This document shows positions 13,641 through 20,488 of a stretch of 39,800 nt of DNA, piece by piece. The stretch is from an uncultured Eubacteriales bacterium (GTDB lineage: Bacteria; Bacillota; Clostridia; Oscillospirales; Oscillospiraceae). Location: assembly GCA_900550585.1 (NCBI GenBank), contig URST01000010.1:1-39800 (forward strand), read 5' to 3'. The translations under genes and the position numbers were made by a program. Below the pieces are notes generated by a model. It was not told the origin of the DNA and made no database searches. It saw only the letters and a list, made by a program, of their open reading frames with translations. Within the stretch, counting starts at the first letter, position 1. The number at the start of each line of letters is the position of its first letter.

Positions 13641-13722
13641 CAAAGTGATGATAAGTACAGGAGCGTTTTTCCTGATTGTGTGTGGTGTGGTTACTCTTGT
13701 CATTGTATTGCAAAGGATGTAG
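13627..13722 (+). CDS. Single-span mini-membrane protein (31 aa)
   Basis: ATG 13627, preceded by GAAGGAGATAGATC, encodes a 31-residue peptide starting MKLIDKVMIS with one hydrophobic helix (GAFFLIVCGVVTLVIVL). It overlaps the DUF551 stop, and the ribosome site is good. Function unknown. Confidence 0.5.
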   Translation: MKLIDKVMISTGAFFLIVCGVVTLVIVLQRM

Positions 13723-13725
13723 ATC

Positions 13726-13776
13726 ATGATTAATTGCATCGAAAATGAGGCAATTGAGGAGGCGGAAGATGGCTAA
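13726..13776 (+). other. 16-codon mini-ORF coupling into the next gene
   Basis: ATG 13726 to TAA 13774 encodes MINCIENEAIEEAEDG. Its end contains the GAGGAGGCGG ribosome site and overlaps the start of the next gene, so it may act only as a translational coupler or be the stub of a lost gene. Confidence 0.3.
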
Positions 13777-14191
13777 ACGTAAATCAAAGCCGCTGAAGAC
13801 CTGCGCTGACTGCATCCACGAATTTGCCTGTGCCATGTGGAATATCGGAAACATCCACAACATGGATGCAGCCAACTGCACAAACTATGAGACGGTCAAG
13901 GATTCGATGCCTTATCTCATTGGCTTGCTGGATGGACGGACGGGGGTGCGGATTGAGAATCAGACGGAAGAGATAGTCCGGGAATGTGATGAGCGATGCA
14001 TCGCCAATGTGGATGGCCTGTGTGCCGTGAAATCCTGCGATGGGCCTATCACCAGGATCTGCGATAATACCAGGTGGGACATTGCTACTGCCGCGAAAAT
14101 GTACGGGATAGCGAGAGAGTCATTCCGGGATTATTTTGGGGAGGAGGCGCAAAATGAAATTCCGAGACACGAAGAAGGGAGAAGTGTTTGA
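13769..14191 (+). CDS. Cys-rich hypothetical phage protein (140 aa)
   Basis: ATG 13769 follows GAGGAGGCGG. The basic start MAKRKSKPLK is followed by clustered cysteines (CADCIHEFAC, then ECDERC and LCAVKSC) suggestive of zinc sites. It overlaps the following gene by 38 bases. Function unknown. Confidence 0.62.
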   Translation: MAKRKSKPLKTCADCIHEFACAMWNIGNIHNMDAANCTNYETVKDSMPYLIGLLDGRTGVRIENQTEEIVRECDERCIANVDGLCAVKSCDGPITRICDNTRWDIATAAKMYGIARESFRDYFGEEAQNEIPRHEEGRSV

Positions 14192-14354
14192 AGATTTAAG
14201 CGCAGCAAGATTTGCTTTTTGCAATCAGAAGTGCAAGAAGTGCCACTTATCGTGCTGGAATAATGAAGATAAACTGCGCTGCGATCTGTACTGCAGACAC
14301 AATCCAATCGAGGCCGCCCACCTGATGGGCTATGAGGTGCTGGAGGATGGCTAA
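14154..14354 (+). CDS. Small Cys-rich protein (66 aa)
   Basis: ATG 14154 after GGGAGGAGGCGC encodes a protein with CNQKCKKCHLSC and CDLYCRHN, six cysteines and a His in zinc-finger-like spacing. It overlaps both neighbours, as is usual for this run of tightly packed early genes. Function unknown. Confidence 0.62.
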   Translation: MKFRDTKKGEVFEDLSAARFAFCNQKCKKCHLSCWNNEDKLRCDLYCRHNPIEAAHLMGYEVLEDG

Positions 14355-14664
14355 GAACGCATATGCCGCCTACATACAGCGCGCGGTCTACCAGCAGGTG
14401 GTGCAGGCGCGGGCAACGCACACCCAGATGTGCCTGGATGCCGCGCTTATCGCCGCAAACGATGTTTTGCAGCTTGGGCCGGGCCGGGCGAAGGAGTTTA
14501 CGGATGCGTACTCACAGGCGTTGACCGAGATCGCCAACATGGCGGTCGATGACACCAGAGACCTGGAGTACAGCAAGGCCAAGCTGGACGAGCGCCTGAA
14601 ACAGATCTGCGGCGAGCATTTTGTGCCGTGGGAAGGGAGATATCGCGGTGATGGGGCCGGATGA
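14347..14664 (+). CDS. Hypothetical helical phage protein (105 aa)
   Basis: ATG 14347 overlaps the preceding gene. The protein is all-helical (YIQRAVYQQVVQARATHTQM, AAALIAANDVLQLG-like, ALTEIANMAVDDT). I recall similar proteins from clostridial prophages but no function. It overlaps the next start by ATGA. Confidence 0.6.
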   Translation: MAKNAYAAYIQRAVYQQVVQARATHTQMCLDAALIAANDVLQLGPGRAKEFTDAYSQALTEIANMAVDDTRDLEYSKAKLDERLKQICGEHFVPWEGRYRGDGAG

Positions 14665-14912
14665 TGTGTTTGCTATCCGGCAATGACCTGACGCGCCTCT
14701 CGCGGGCCATGAGCGGCATGTATGAGGACAGGGTGGTAATTACCCTCGGAGGGCGCAAAGTGGCCGCCAGCGTCGTCCCTGCGTCTCCTGCGTGGCATGT
14801 GGCCATGCTCGTCCGGCTGGAGGTGTGGTGGCCGGGTGGATACGCATCGCAGTATTTTGAGAGCGTGGAGGAGATGAGACGGAGCGTTGGGACGCAAAAA
14901 GCCGCCCCGTGA
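14661..14912 (+). CDS. Hypothetical protein (83 aa)
   Basis: Starts ATG ATG at 14661, overlapping the previous stop. The sequence has a helix (GNDLTRLSRAMSGMYED) and then strands (RVVITLGGRKVAASVV, VRLEVWWPGG). No family recognised. It is the last rightward gene before the leftward cassette and its end runs into that cassette's terminator. Confidence 0.55.
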   Translation: MMCLLSGNDLTRLSRAMSGMYEDRVVITLGGRKVAASVVPASPAWHVAMLVRLEVWWPGGYASQYFESVEEMRRSVGTQKAAP

Positions 14913-14920
14913 GGGGCGGC
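14896..14920 (-). terminator. Terminator of the leftward XRE cassette
   Basis: Read leftward, GCCGCCCC-TCAC-GGGGCGGC (14920-14901) is a perfect 8-bp stem with a 4-base loop, followed by five T's. It lies 25 bases past the stop of the leftward gene at 14945. Confidence 0.75.
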
Positions 14921-14944
14921 ATGCGCTGGGCGTGGCTGTGACGC

Positions 14945-15463
14945 TTATCCGATCAGGTCGCGCACGTCCACGCCGAGGGCGTCGGCAATGGCCAGAAGGT
15001 TTTTGACCGTCATGTTGCCGGCCTTGATTTCGCCGCTCTCCAGCTTCTGGACCTGCCGGATGTTGAAGCCAGCCCGTTCCGCCAGGGCGGCCTGGGTGAG
15101 CCCGGCGGCCTTACGGGCCGCCTGCAGCGATTCCGGGCGCACCCGCTGCAGGGGCCGTCCGCCAAAACCGGCAAAGTATCCAAGCTGCCAGGAGCTTTGC
15201 CGGTCCAATGGCTGCACGGACTCGGAGCCGCCGTCCAGGGGAGGCTCCACGCTGGTGATCTCGTCCATCGCCAGGCGGATATCGTCGTCCAGCGCACCCG
15301 TCAGGATATGGGCCCTGGAGGCGCTCGTGATCGCGCGGGCGCTGGCGGAGTAGGGACGGGGGGCGGCCAGGCTGATAGCGGGGAGGCGTTCCCTGCCGCC
15401 TTCAAGCGCGGCGGAAATGCGGCCGTACATCCAGCCGAAAACATAGGCTTCACGCGTCGTCAT
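14945..15463 (-). CDS. XRE-family regulator with uncharacterised N-terminal domain
   Basis: A 172-residue protein in which the helix-turn-helix is C-terminal (LQAARKAAGLTQAALAERAG, then FNIRQVQKLESGEIKAG and LLAIADALGVDVRDLIG), the reverse of the usual order. The first ~100 residues (MTTREAYVFGWMYGRISAAL, later SSWQLGYFAGFGG) match nothing I can name. It is the last gene of a leftward three-gene cassette inside the rightward early region and probably binds the paired palindromes at 16094-16156, so the cassette would be self-regulated. It could also control the HUH-protein gene on the other side. Confidence 0.8.
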   Translation of the reverse strand: MTTREAYVFGWMYGRISAALEGGRERLPAISLAAPRPYSASARAITSASRAHILTGALDDDIRLAMDEITSVEPPLDGGSESVQPLDRQSSWQLGYFAGFGGRPLQRVRPESLQAARKAAGLTQAALAERAGFNIRQVQKLESGEIKAGNMTVKNLLAIADALGVDVRDLIG

Positions 15464-15475
15464 GATGATCCCTCC

Positions 15476-15739
15476 TCACTGCACCCAGTCGATGTCGATC
15501 TCGCCGTTGACGTACTGCCCGGCCAGGATCATGGCATCCTGATAAGTTGTGGTTGCGTGGGCCAGCCCATTCATGTGCACTCCGCTGCTGACATTAAGCA
15601 CTTCCCCGGTCTCCTTGTCACAGATCATGCTTGATCTGGCTCTAACAGCAGTCCCGTCCGGGAGGCAGAAGACTTTTTCAGCGATGGTCTTGCACTCCGT
15701 GCTGGTCCAGTCCTCGTACATCTTATTGAGCATATTCAT
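15476..15739 (-). CDS. Hypothetical protein of the leftward cassette (87 aa)
   Basis: ATG 15739 follows AAAGGAGATC. The protein (MNMLNKMYEDWTSTECKTIA, later GLAHATTTYQDAMILAGQYV) is acidic and mixed alpha/beta. No family recognised. It lies 12 bases upstream of the XRE gene and 16 bases downstream of the 97-residue gene, so the three are one operon. Confidence 0.65.
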   Translation of the reverse strand: MNMLNKMYEDWTSTECKTIAEKVFCLPDGTAVRARSSMICDKETGEVLNVSSGVHMNGLAHATTTYQDAMILAGQYVNGEIDIDWVQ

Positions 15740-15755
15740 TTTGATCTCCTTTCCG

Positions 15756-16049
15756 TCAGGCGGCGACGAACGCGCCGGTCAGGTTGTTGACGTAACCGAT
15801 CTTCTCGGTGCGCTTGCGGTTCCAGGCGTTGGTGTAGACGGCGACCTCGACGTAGGTGCGGTTGTGGCCGCTCTTGGCCCAGTCGTTGACATGGATCTTG
15901 GTGTTCCAGTCGATGTCGGAGGCGAGGCGCTCGGCGGTCTTGATGGCTTTGGCCAGCGCCCAGGCGGCTTTGAGCGCGGTGGACATGGGCACGTGGGCGC
16001 TGCGGCGGATGCGCCAGGCGTTAACCATGATCTCGTGCTTGTTGTACAT
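15756..16049 (-). CDS. Hypothetical protein of the leftward cassette (97 aa)
   Basis: ATG 16049 follows GGGAGGTAACGAGT. The protein is basic, with an N-terminal helical half (NKHEIMVNAWRIRRSAHV, ALKAAWALAKAIKTAERL) and a strand-rich C-terminal half (NRTYVEVAVYTNAW). I recall similar N-termini in Firmicute phage proteins of unknown function. As first gene after the operator-controlled promoter it is probably the effector of the cassette. Confidence 0.68.
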   Translation of the reverse strand: MYNKHEIMVNAWRIRRSAHVPMSTALKAAWALAKAIKTAERLASDIDWNTKIHVNDWAKSGHNRTYVEVAVYTNAWNRKRTEKIGYVNNLTGAFVAA

Positions 16050-16089
16050 ACTCGTTACCTCCCTGGGGTCGCCCCTTTGTGATGGTCTT

Positions 16090-16118
16090 AGTATACGCCA
16101 TTATTGGCGTAATGTAAA
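16090..16118 (-). promoter_or_regulatory. Leftward promoter of the cassette
   Basis: Read leftward, TTTACA (16118-16113) and TATACT (16095-16090) are exactly 17 bases apart, a near-consensus sigma-70 promoter. The first operator palindrome fills the spacer, so a bound repressor would block polymerase. Confidence 0.75.
16094..16111. promoter_or_regulatory. Operator O1 (palindrome TACGCCA-N4-TGGCGTA)
   Basis: Perfect 7-bp arms with a TTAT centre lie inside the spacer of the leftward promoter. A near-identical copy lies 45 bases to the right (16139-16156). The likely ligand is the XRE protein encoded at 14945-15463. Confidence 0.7.
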
Positions 16119-16138
16119 TGGGCAGAATCCACAATATT

Positions 16139-16156
16139 TACGCCAAATTTGGCGCA
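16139..16156. promoter_or_regulatory. Operator O2 (palindrome TACGCCA-N4-TGGCGCA)
   Basis: Same half-sites as O1 with one changed base in the right arm and an AATT centre. The centre-to-centre distance of 45 bp is close to four helical turns, suitable for cooperative binding on one face of the DNA. Confidence 0.65.
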
Positions 16157-16178
16157 TTATGCACAAAGGGAGGGAGCC

Positions 16179-16274
16179 ATGGAGCGACAGGAGCAGGATG
16201 CGATGACCGGTGTGCCGAGAACCCCCAAAAATAGAAAAGGGATGGCGGGGCAAACGCCCCGCCATCCCTGCTGA
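16179..16274 (+). CDS. Possible 31-residue leader peptide
   Basis: ATG 16179 follows AAAGGGAGGGAGCC and encodes a basic 31-residue peptide (starts MERQEQDAMTGVPRTP). The second half is dictated by a perfect 13-bp hairpin, so it may be a leader or chance frame. Rightward, just ahead of the HUH-protein gene. Confidence 0.3.
   Translation: MERQEQDAMTGVPRTPKNRKGMAGQTPRHPC
16231..16268 (-). terminator. Strong leftward-oriented hairpin terminator
   Basis: Arms 16239-16251 and 16256-16268 form a perfect 13-bp GC-rich stem with loop AAAC. Read leftward, the stem is followed by TTTTCTATTTTT. It would stop leftward transcription entering from the HUH-protein gene side before it reaches the cassette promoter. 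Confidence 0.65.
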
Positions 16275-16288
16275 AAGGAGAGATTGAT

Positions 16289-17140
16289 ATGTTAAAAAAG
16301 GAGGAGAGTCCGTGGTATTGTGTCCGCCAGCGAGCTGGGCCTTTGGTCAAGGAGTGCCGGGCCATAAGGCCCAGGCTCTCCAAGGATGACAACCGGGCAG
16401 ACCGGCGGGAAAAACAGGAGATCATCCACTCTCCTCACTCCGCTGTATGCCGGACACAGGCCGATCGTCTGGAGCTGCGGCTGGCCCTATTTTGGTATGA
16501 GGGTTTACACCACACTTTGACCTATGACTCTACCCATCTGCCGCCTGATTTTAAGGCTGTGCGGGCAACCCTGCGGGCCTTCATGGGCCGGGCCCGCCGG
16601 TTTAATGAGGGTGATCCGTTTGATTGGATCTACTGTATTGAGGGCCTGCACGGCGATCACCGCTACCACATCCACATGGTGCTGCGGGATAGTGATTTCC
16701 CGCCAGCTGTAGTGCGGCACCTCTGGACGGCTGGGGATGCCTGGGACGAGCCGGTGCTTATGCCCACCGGAGGCTACCGGCGTCTGGCGGAGTATTTCAA
16801 CAAGGAGCGCACAGATGGCGTTTGGATCCCGATAGGCCGGCACCCGTGGAGCTGCTCCCGCAGCCTATCCCACCAACTGCCGCCAGCGGAGCGGTGGAGG
16901 GACAGCAACGGAGTGGTGGATATCCCGGACAAGGTGCTCTGGGCCCGGCGGGGACAACAAGAAAATTCGTTTGGAGCGTATAATTATGCAAGTTATATTG
17001 AGCAAAAAGAAAAGGTTTCTTTTTTTAATGTGTCGCGCGCACGCACGCACGCGCACGTGCGCGCGTCAATCTTGAAATCTAGTGGAAAGATAGACACGTT
17101 TGATAGAATTGGAGGCGAACCACTTGCGAAGAACATGTGA
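16289..17140 (+). CDS. HUH-endonuclease Rep-like protein
   Basis: A 283-residue protein carrying the three rolling-circle Rep motifs in order: HTLTYD (~75-80, motif 1), HIHMV (~127-131, the His-hydrophobic-His metal site, motif 2) and Tyr163/Tyr169 with Lys172 in YRRLAEYFNKE (motif 3). Such enzymes nick one strand and form a 5'-phosphotyrosine bond. A later SRSLSH stretch and a C-terminal basic tail follow. In this prophage it coexists with an initiator plus DnaB, so it may act in a second replication mode, in mobilisation or in DNA processing. ATG follows AAAGGAGAG. Family placement is by motif only. Confidence 0.7.
   Translation: MLKKEESPWYCVRQRAGPLVKECRAIRPRLSKDDNRADRREKQEIIHSPHSAVCRTQADRLELRLALFWYEGLHHTLTYDSTHLPPDFKAVRATLRAFMGRARRFNEGDPFDWIYCIEGLHGDHRYHIHMVLRDSDFPPAVVRHLWTAGDAWDEPVLMPTGGYRRLAEYFNKERTDGVWIPIGRHPWSCSRSLSHQLPPAERWRDSNGVVDIPDKVLWARRGQQENSFGAYNYASYIEQKEKVSFFNVSRARTHAHVRASILKSSGKIDTFDRIGGEPLAKNM
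17034..17066. repeat. 33-base alternating purine-pyrimidine tract (Z-DNA-prone)
   Basis: Pyrimidine and purine alternate without a break for 33 bases (mostly CG and CA steps), and the tract includes the perfect 14-bp palindrome CGCGCACGTGCGCG at 17050-17063. It lies near the 3' end of the HUH-protein gene, encoding SRARTHAHVRAS. Confidence 0.7.
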
Positions 17141-17321
17141 ATATGGTAAACTAATCACGAAAGACGGATGGCTCCTATGTCCGTCCTGCCGTAAGCGGCT
17201 GCTCCGGGTAGGGCAGAACACTGCGGCGCAAAATCTCATCGTCTACTGCCGCAACTGCAAGCGCACGCTGACGGTAGACATCGACAGAGGCCAGTGCTTT
17301 GAGAGCCAGAGCCCGACATGA
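17124..17321 (+). CDS. Cysteine-rich KTR-like zinc-ribbon protein
   Basis: The TTG at 17124 has TTGGAGGCGA upstream and overlaps the end of the HUH-protein gene. The 65-residue protein has LLCPSCRKRLLRV and VYCRNCKRTLTVDI, two CxxC pairs in the arrangement of the 'cysteine-rich KTR' family, common on mobile elements and phages. Probably zinc-binding; function unknown. Its last codons lie in the arm of the following terminator. Confidence 0.72.
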   Translation: MRRTCEYGKLITKDGWLLCPSCRKRLLRVGQNTAAQNLIVYCRNCKRTLTVDIDRGQCFESQSPT

Positions 17322-17358
17322 TCCCAACATGGGATGTGGTCGGGCTCTGGCTTTTTGT
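17304..17358 (+). terminator. Strong rightward terminator ending the early region
   Basis: AGCCAGAGCCCGAC (17304-17317) pairs with its complement at 17339-17352, with an inner ATCCCA/TGGGAT stem, and is followed by TTTTTGTTT. It separates the early operon from the HNH/terminase late operon. Confidence 0.88.
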
Positions 17359-17379
17359 TTGGCCCGGAGGTGATAGCCT

Positions 17380-17751
17380 GTGGCGCTAAAGCCGCTCCGA
17401 CCATGTAGGCACCCGGGGTGCCCGGAGCTGACCCGGGAGGGATACTGTCCCAAACACAAACTCAAGCCGGCGGCTCGGCGGGCCTCGGCGGAGTACCACG
17501 CATGGTACGGCCTGGACATCTGGACCGACGATCTGCGGTCCGCACAGCTCCTGCGGGAGCCGTTCTGCCGGGAGTGCGCCAAGCACGGGGAGCGGGTGCG
17601 GGCCACGGTGGTGGATCACGTCAAGCCCCACAGTGGGGACTGGGCGTTGTTCGTCGACCCGGCCAACCACCAGAGCCTGTGCAAGCATCATCACGACCAG
17701 AAGACCGCCCGGGAACAGGCGGAAGAACGAAGGAAAACGGCGAGAATTTGA
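17380..17751 (+). CDS. HNH endonuclease (packaging-associated)
   Basis: A 123-residue protein with the HNH signature: CRECAKHGERVRA, VDHVKPHSGDW, then NHQSLCKHHHDQKT. GTG at 17380 follows GGAGGTGATAGC. In HK97-type cos phages an HNH protein next to the terminase works with it in genome cutting, and the location right before the small terminase gene fits that role. An N-terminal Cys pair (CRHPGCPEL, YCPKHK) probably binds zinc. Confidence 0.9.
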   Translation: MALKPLRPCRHPGCPELTREGYCPKHKLKPAARRASAEYHAWYGLDIWTDDLRSAQLLREPFCRECAKHGERVRATVVDHVKPHSGDWALFVDPANHQSLCKHHHDQKTAREQAEERRKTARI

Positions 17752-17978
17752 GCCCGTCCGGATGCCGCTGGCTACGTCCGCGCCCCGGCGCGTGAGAGCG
17801 CGTGGGCGTGCCCACGGCCGGGCGCGTGCAGGGGCAAGCCTATGGCTTGCCGACCCTCCCCCCGCCCCCAAAAAGTTTCGGGCGAGGGGGCGGAAGACCC
17901 CGCGGCCCCTCAAATGTAAGAAAATCTCCCCCATCAGGATACCGGCCCAGCCGGGCGGGGGGGCAGGAGGTGAGAGAG
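17752..17978. other. Non-coding GC-rich region, candidate cos site
   Basis: This 227-base gap between the HNH and small terminase genes has no convincing gene. It holds a 7-bp hairpin (17834-17840/17844-17850), a C-run followed by five A's (17851-17874), and a G-run (17879-17893) able to pair with it. The position between HNH and terminase is where cos sites of HK97-like phages are found. A GGAGGTGAGAGAG ribosome site for the next gene lies at its end. Confidence 0.5.
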
Positions 17979-18494
17979 ATGCCCACGCCACCCAAGGCGC
18001 TGGAGAACATGAGCAAGAACCTGACCGAGGAGGAGCGGCAGCTCCGTGAGCAGGCGGAGGAGGGCGTAATCCCCGACCGGGGCCGTCTGGCCCAGATGGA
18101 GAAGCCCGCCCTCATGACCAAGAACGCCGCCGCCGGCCGGTATTGGAAGAAGGTCCTGGAGCGGATGGACGGCCTGGTGATCTTGGACGACCTGGACAGC
18201 GACGCGCTCGGCGTATACTCCGTCATGATGGCCCGGTATGAGACCCAGTGCAGGCTCCTCTCCCTGGCCGCCAGGCAGCTGAAGGACGCCAAGGACGACC
18301 CGGAGGCGGTGGCCGACGCAGCGGCCAAGTTGGACGTGGTGAGCGGTAAGATGCAGAGCCTGGAGCGCAATATCCTCCAGTACGCGGAAAAGCTTGGGCT
18401 CACCCCCTCCGGGCGGGTGCGGCTGGCTCAGAAGCGGGCAGCAGCGGCGGCCGGGGCCAGCGCTGATCCGGACGGTGATCTCTTTGGCGACTAG
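17979..18494 (+). CDS. terS: Terminase small subunit (P27 family)
   Basis: A 171-residue protein starting MPTPPKALENMSKNLTEEER, helical and acidic, with the P27-type arrangement (LDDLDSDALGVYSVMMARYE, then a helical end TPSGRVRLAQKRAAAAA). It recognises the packaging site and stimulates the large subunit. ATG 17979 follows GGAGGTGAGAGAG. Followed directly by the large subunit gene. Confidence 0.88.
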   Translation: MPTPPKALENMSKNLTEEERQLREQAEEGVIPDRGRLAQMEKPALMTKNAAAGRYWKKVLERMDGLVILDDLDSDALGVYSVMMARYETQCRLLSLAARQLKDAKDDPEAVADAAAKLDVVSGKMQSLERNILQYAEKLGLTPSGRVRLAQKRAAAAAGASADPDGDLFGD

Positions 18495-20292
18495 ATGGCA
18501 AAGCGGCCTGCATCACCCTGTCTCTGTCTACGCCAAGCAGGTGGTATACGGCAAGCTGCGGCCCCTGTGCTGCAAGTACGAGATCCTGGCCTGCCGGCGG
18601 CATTTGGACGACTTAGCGCGGCAGGGGACGGATGATTTCCCCTATGTGTTCGACACCACCCGGGCGGATCGGATTATCCGGTGGTTTGGGCAGTGTATCC
18701 AAGTGCGGGGCGTAGACGCGGGAAAGCCGATCCAGCTGGAGCCATGGCAGGTGTTTGACCTCGGCTGCGTCTACGGATGGGTCAATCGGGAGACGGGCGC
18801 CCGGAGGTTTACGCATACCTACAATAAGCGCTCCCGCGGTACTTACAAGAGCACGGAGAAATCCGGACAGGGACTGTACCATATGTGCGGTGATGCCATC
18901 TATCCGCCCTACCGGCCGGAGCTGGCCCGGTTTGAGCAGGAACCTGAGGTGGAGTGTGCCGCTGTGGACCGTGGCCAGGCCATGCGGGTGCTGGGCGACG
19001 CCAAGAAGATCGCTCTCAACAGCCCAAGCATCGCCAGGCGGCTGCTGGTCCCCCGGTCTAACCCCATCGTCCACCGCACCCGGGGCGGCTTTATGCGGGC
19101 CCTGTCCAAGAACACGAAGAACAAGGACAGCGGCGCCCCCACCTACTTCGTGGTGGACGAGTACCACGCCCACCCGTACTCGGAGATCTACGACCTGGGC
19201 ACCAACTCCTTCGGCAAGCGGGCCCAGTCCCTGCTGGACGTGATCACCACGGCGGGCGATGATGCCGGCAACAAGCCGTGCTATGAGGAGGAGCTGTATG
19301 CCAAGCGGGTCCTGGAGGACCCAACGGTCACAGACGAGAGCTACTTTGTGATGATTCGGGAGCTGGACGAGGGGGACAGCCCTCACGATGAGGGGGCATG
19401 GGCAAAGCCAAGCCCCTGCCTGCGGTATCCCAGCCAGTACAGTGAGATCCTGCTCAAGCAGATCCGGGACGAGCACAACACGGCCTACGCCTCCAACGAT
19501 CCGGACAAGATCCGCAAATTTTTAACCCGGCGCATGTGCGTCTGGCAGACGGGCAGCGTCAACCGCTATCTGGATGAGCGGTGCATGGCGCTTGTCAAAA
19601 CAGCCATGAAGCCCCGGGCGGAGTTCGCCGCCCTCACAGACGGACTGCACTGTCACTGCGGGTTTGACCTGGGCAAGCGCATCGACCTGTCCGGTGCAGG
19701 GGCTGTGTTTGACCTGGAGGACGGACGCATCGCCATCAAAATGCATGCCTTTATGCCCGAAAACGGGGCGGAGCGGCACGAAAAAACCGACCGGGTGCCA
19801 TACCGATTTTGGGCCGGGGGAGGCTATTGTACGCTGACGCCAGGCGATGTGACGGACAACAGCTATGTCTATAACTGGATCTGTGCCGGCGAGCGGGAAC
19901 ACGGCTGGGCGGTGGACGAAGTGGATTATGACGGCCACAACGCTACCGATCTCGCCATCCGCATGAACGAGGACCGCAACCGGGAGGATTTCTGCGTGGA
20001 GGTGGCACAGACCTGCGCCGGACAGAACCTGGCGGTGAAGACCTTCCGGGAGCTGCTGCTCCAGGGGCGTTTGATTATTGAGGAGAATCCGCTGGCCTAC
20101 TGGTGCCTGAGCAACGCCATCGAAATCCAGAACAACTATGGAGATATAAAGCTCTCCAAGCGGCACAAAGACGATACAGAGCGCATCGATCCTGTGGCCG
20201 CCGTTATGAACGCTTTGGCGCGGGTGCTGGTGATGCGTACTCCGGGCAGCAACATCAACGACCATGTACTCTCCGAGGATTGGGGGATTTGA
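18475..20292 (+). CDS. terL: Terminase large subunit
   Basis: About 605 residues; start is uncertain (GTG 18475 or TTG 18484, both overlapping terS). The ATPase part has Walker B YFVVDEYHAHP (~227), but the expected Walker A reads KRSRGTYKSTEKS at ~118-130 and lacks the usual GKS/T. The nuclease part has HCGFDLGKRIDL, VDEVDYDGHNATDLA and HKDDTERIDPVAAVMNAL, giving the three acidic metal ligands. It belongs to the Terminase_1 (HK97/phiC31-like) group, packages DNA into proheads and cuts at the ends. Confidence 0.93.
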   Translation: MISLATRWQSGLHHPVSVYAKQVVYGKLRPLCCKYEILACRRHLDDLARQGTDDFPYVFDTTRADRIIRWFGQCIQVRGVDAGKPIQLEPWQVFDLGCVYGWVNRETGARRFTHTYNKRSRGTYKSTEKSGQGLYHMCGDAIYPPYRPELARFEQEPEVECAAVDRGQAMRVLGDAKKIALNSPSIARRLLVPRSNPIVHRTRGGFMRALSKNTKNKDSGAPTYFVVDEYHAHPYSEIYDLGTNSFGKRAQSLLDVITTAGDDAGNKPCYEEELYAKRVLEDPTVTDESYFVMIRELDEGDSPHDEGAWAKPSPCLRYPSQYSEILLKQIRDEHNTAYASNDPDKIRKFLTRRMCVWQTGSVNRYLDERCMALVKTAMKPRAEFAALTDGLHCHCGFDLGKRIDLSGAGAVFDLEDGRIAIKMHAFMPENGAERHEKTDRVPYRFWAGGGYCTLTPGDVTDNSYVYNWICAGEREHGWAVDEVDYDGHNATDLAIRMNEDRNREDFCVEVAQTCAGQNLAVKTFRELLLQGRLIIEENPLAYWCLSNAIEIQNNYGDIKLSKRHKDDTERIDPVAAVMNALARVLVMRTPGSNINDHVLSEDWGI

Positions 20293-20293
20293 G

Positions 20294-20488
20294 ATGAAAC
20301 ATCTGAAGGCGGCCGGGCGGAGGCTGGCGCTCTACCTGGACGATCTGCTGCTCCTGGCCGGCGGAGCCTGCTTTGTGCGGGCGGCCTGGGATCTGGGCGG
20401 CCGCCCGGCGGCACTGCTCGTGGCCGGCGGGTGCCTGGTAGCCTACGCAGTGGTCATCGCCAGGGCGCGGAGAGGGGGAAAACGATGA
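20294..20488 (+). CDS. Small two-span membrane protein (64 aa)
   Basis: ATG 20294 lies just past the terL stop. Two hydrophobic helices (LDDLLLLAGGACFVRAAW and AALLVAGGCLVAYAVVIA) are joined by LGGRP, with a basic ending (RARRGGKR). Small membrane proteins between terL and portal recur in clostridial phages; function unknown. Confidence 0.65.
   Translation: MKHLKAAGRRLALYLDDLLLLAGGACFVRAAWDLGGRPAALLVAGGCLVAYAVVIARARRGGKR

Noticed and set aside
17034..17066. CRISPR-like or tandem repeat
   Set aside because: The ACGC units are too short and lack spacers; it is better described as an alternating purine-pyrimidine tract.
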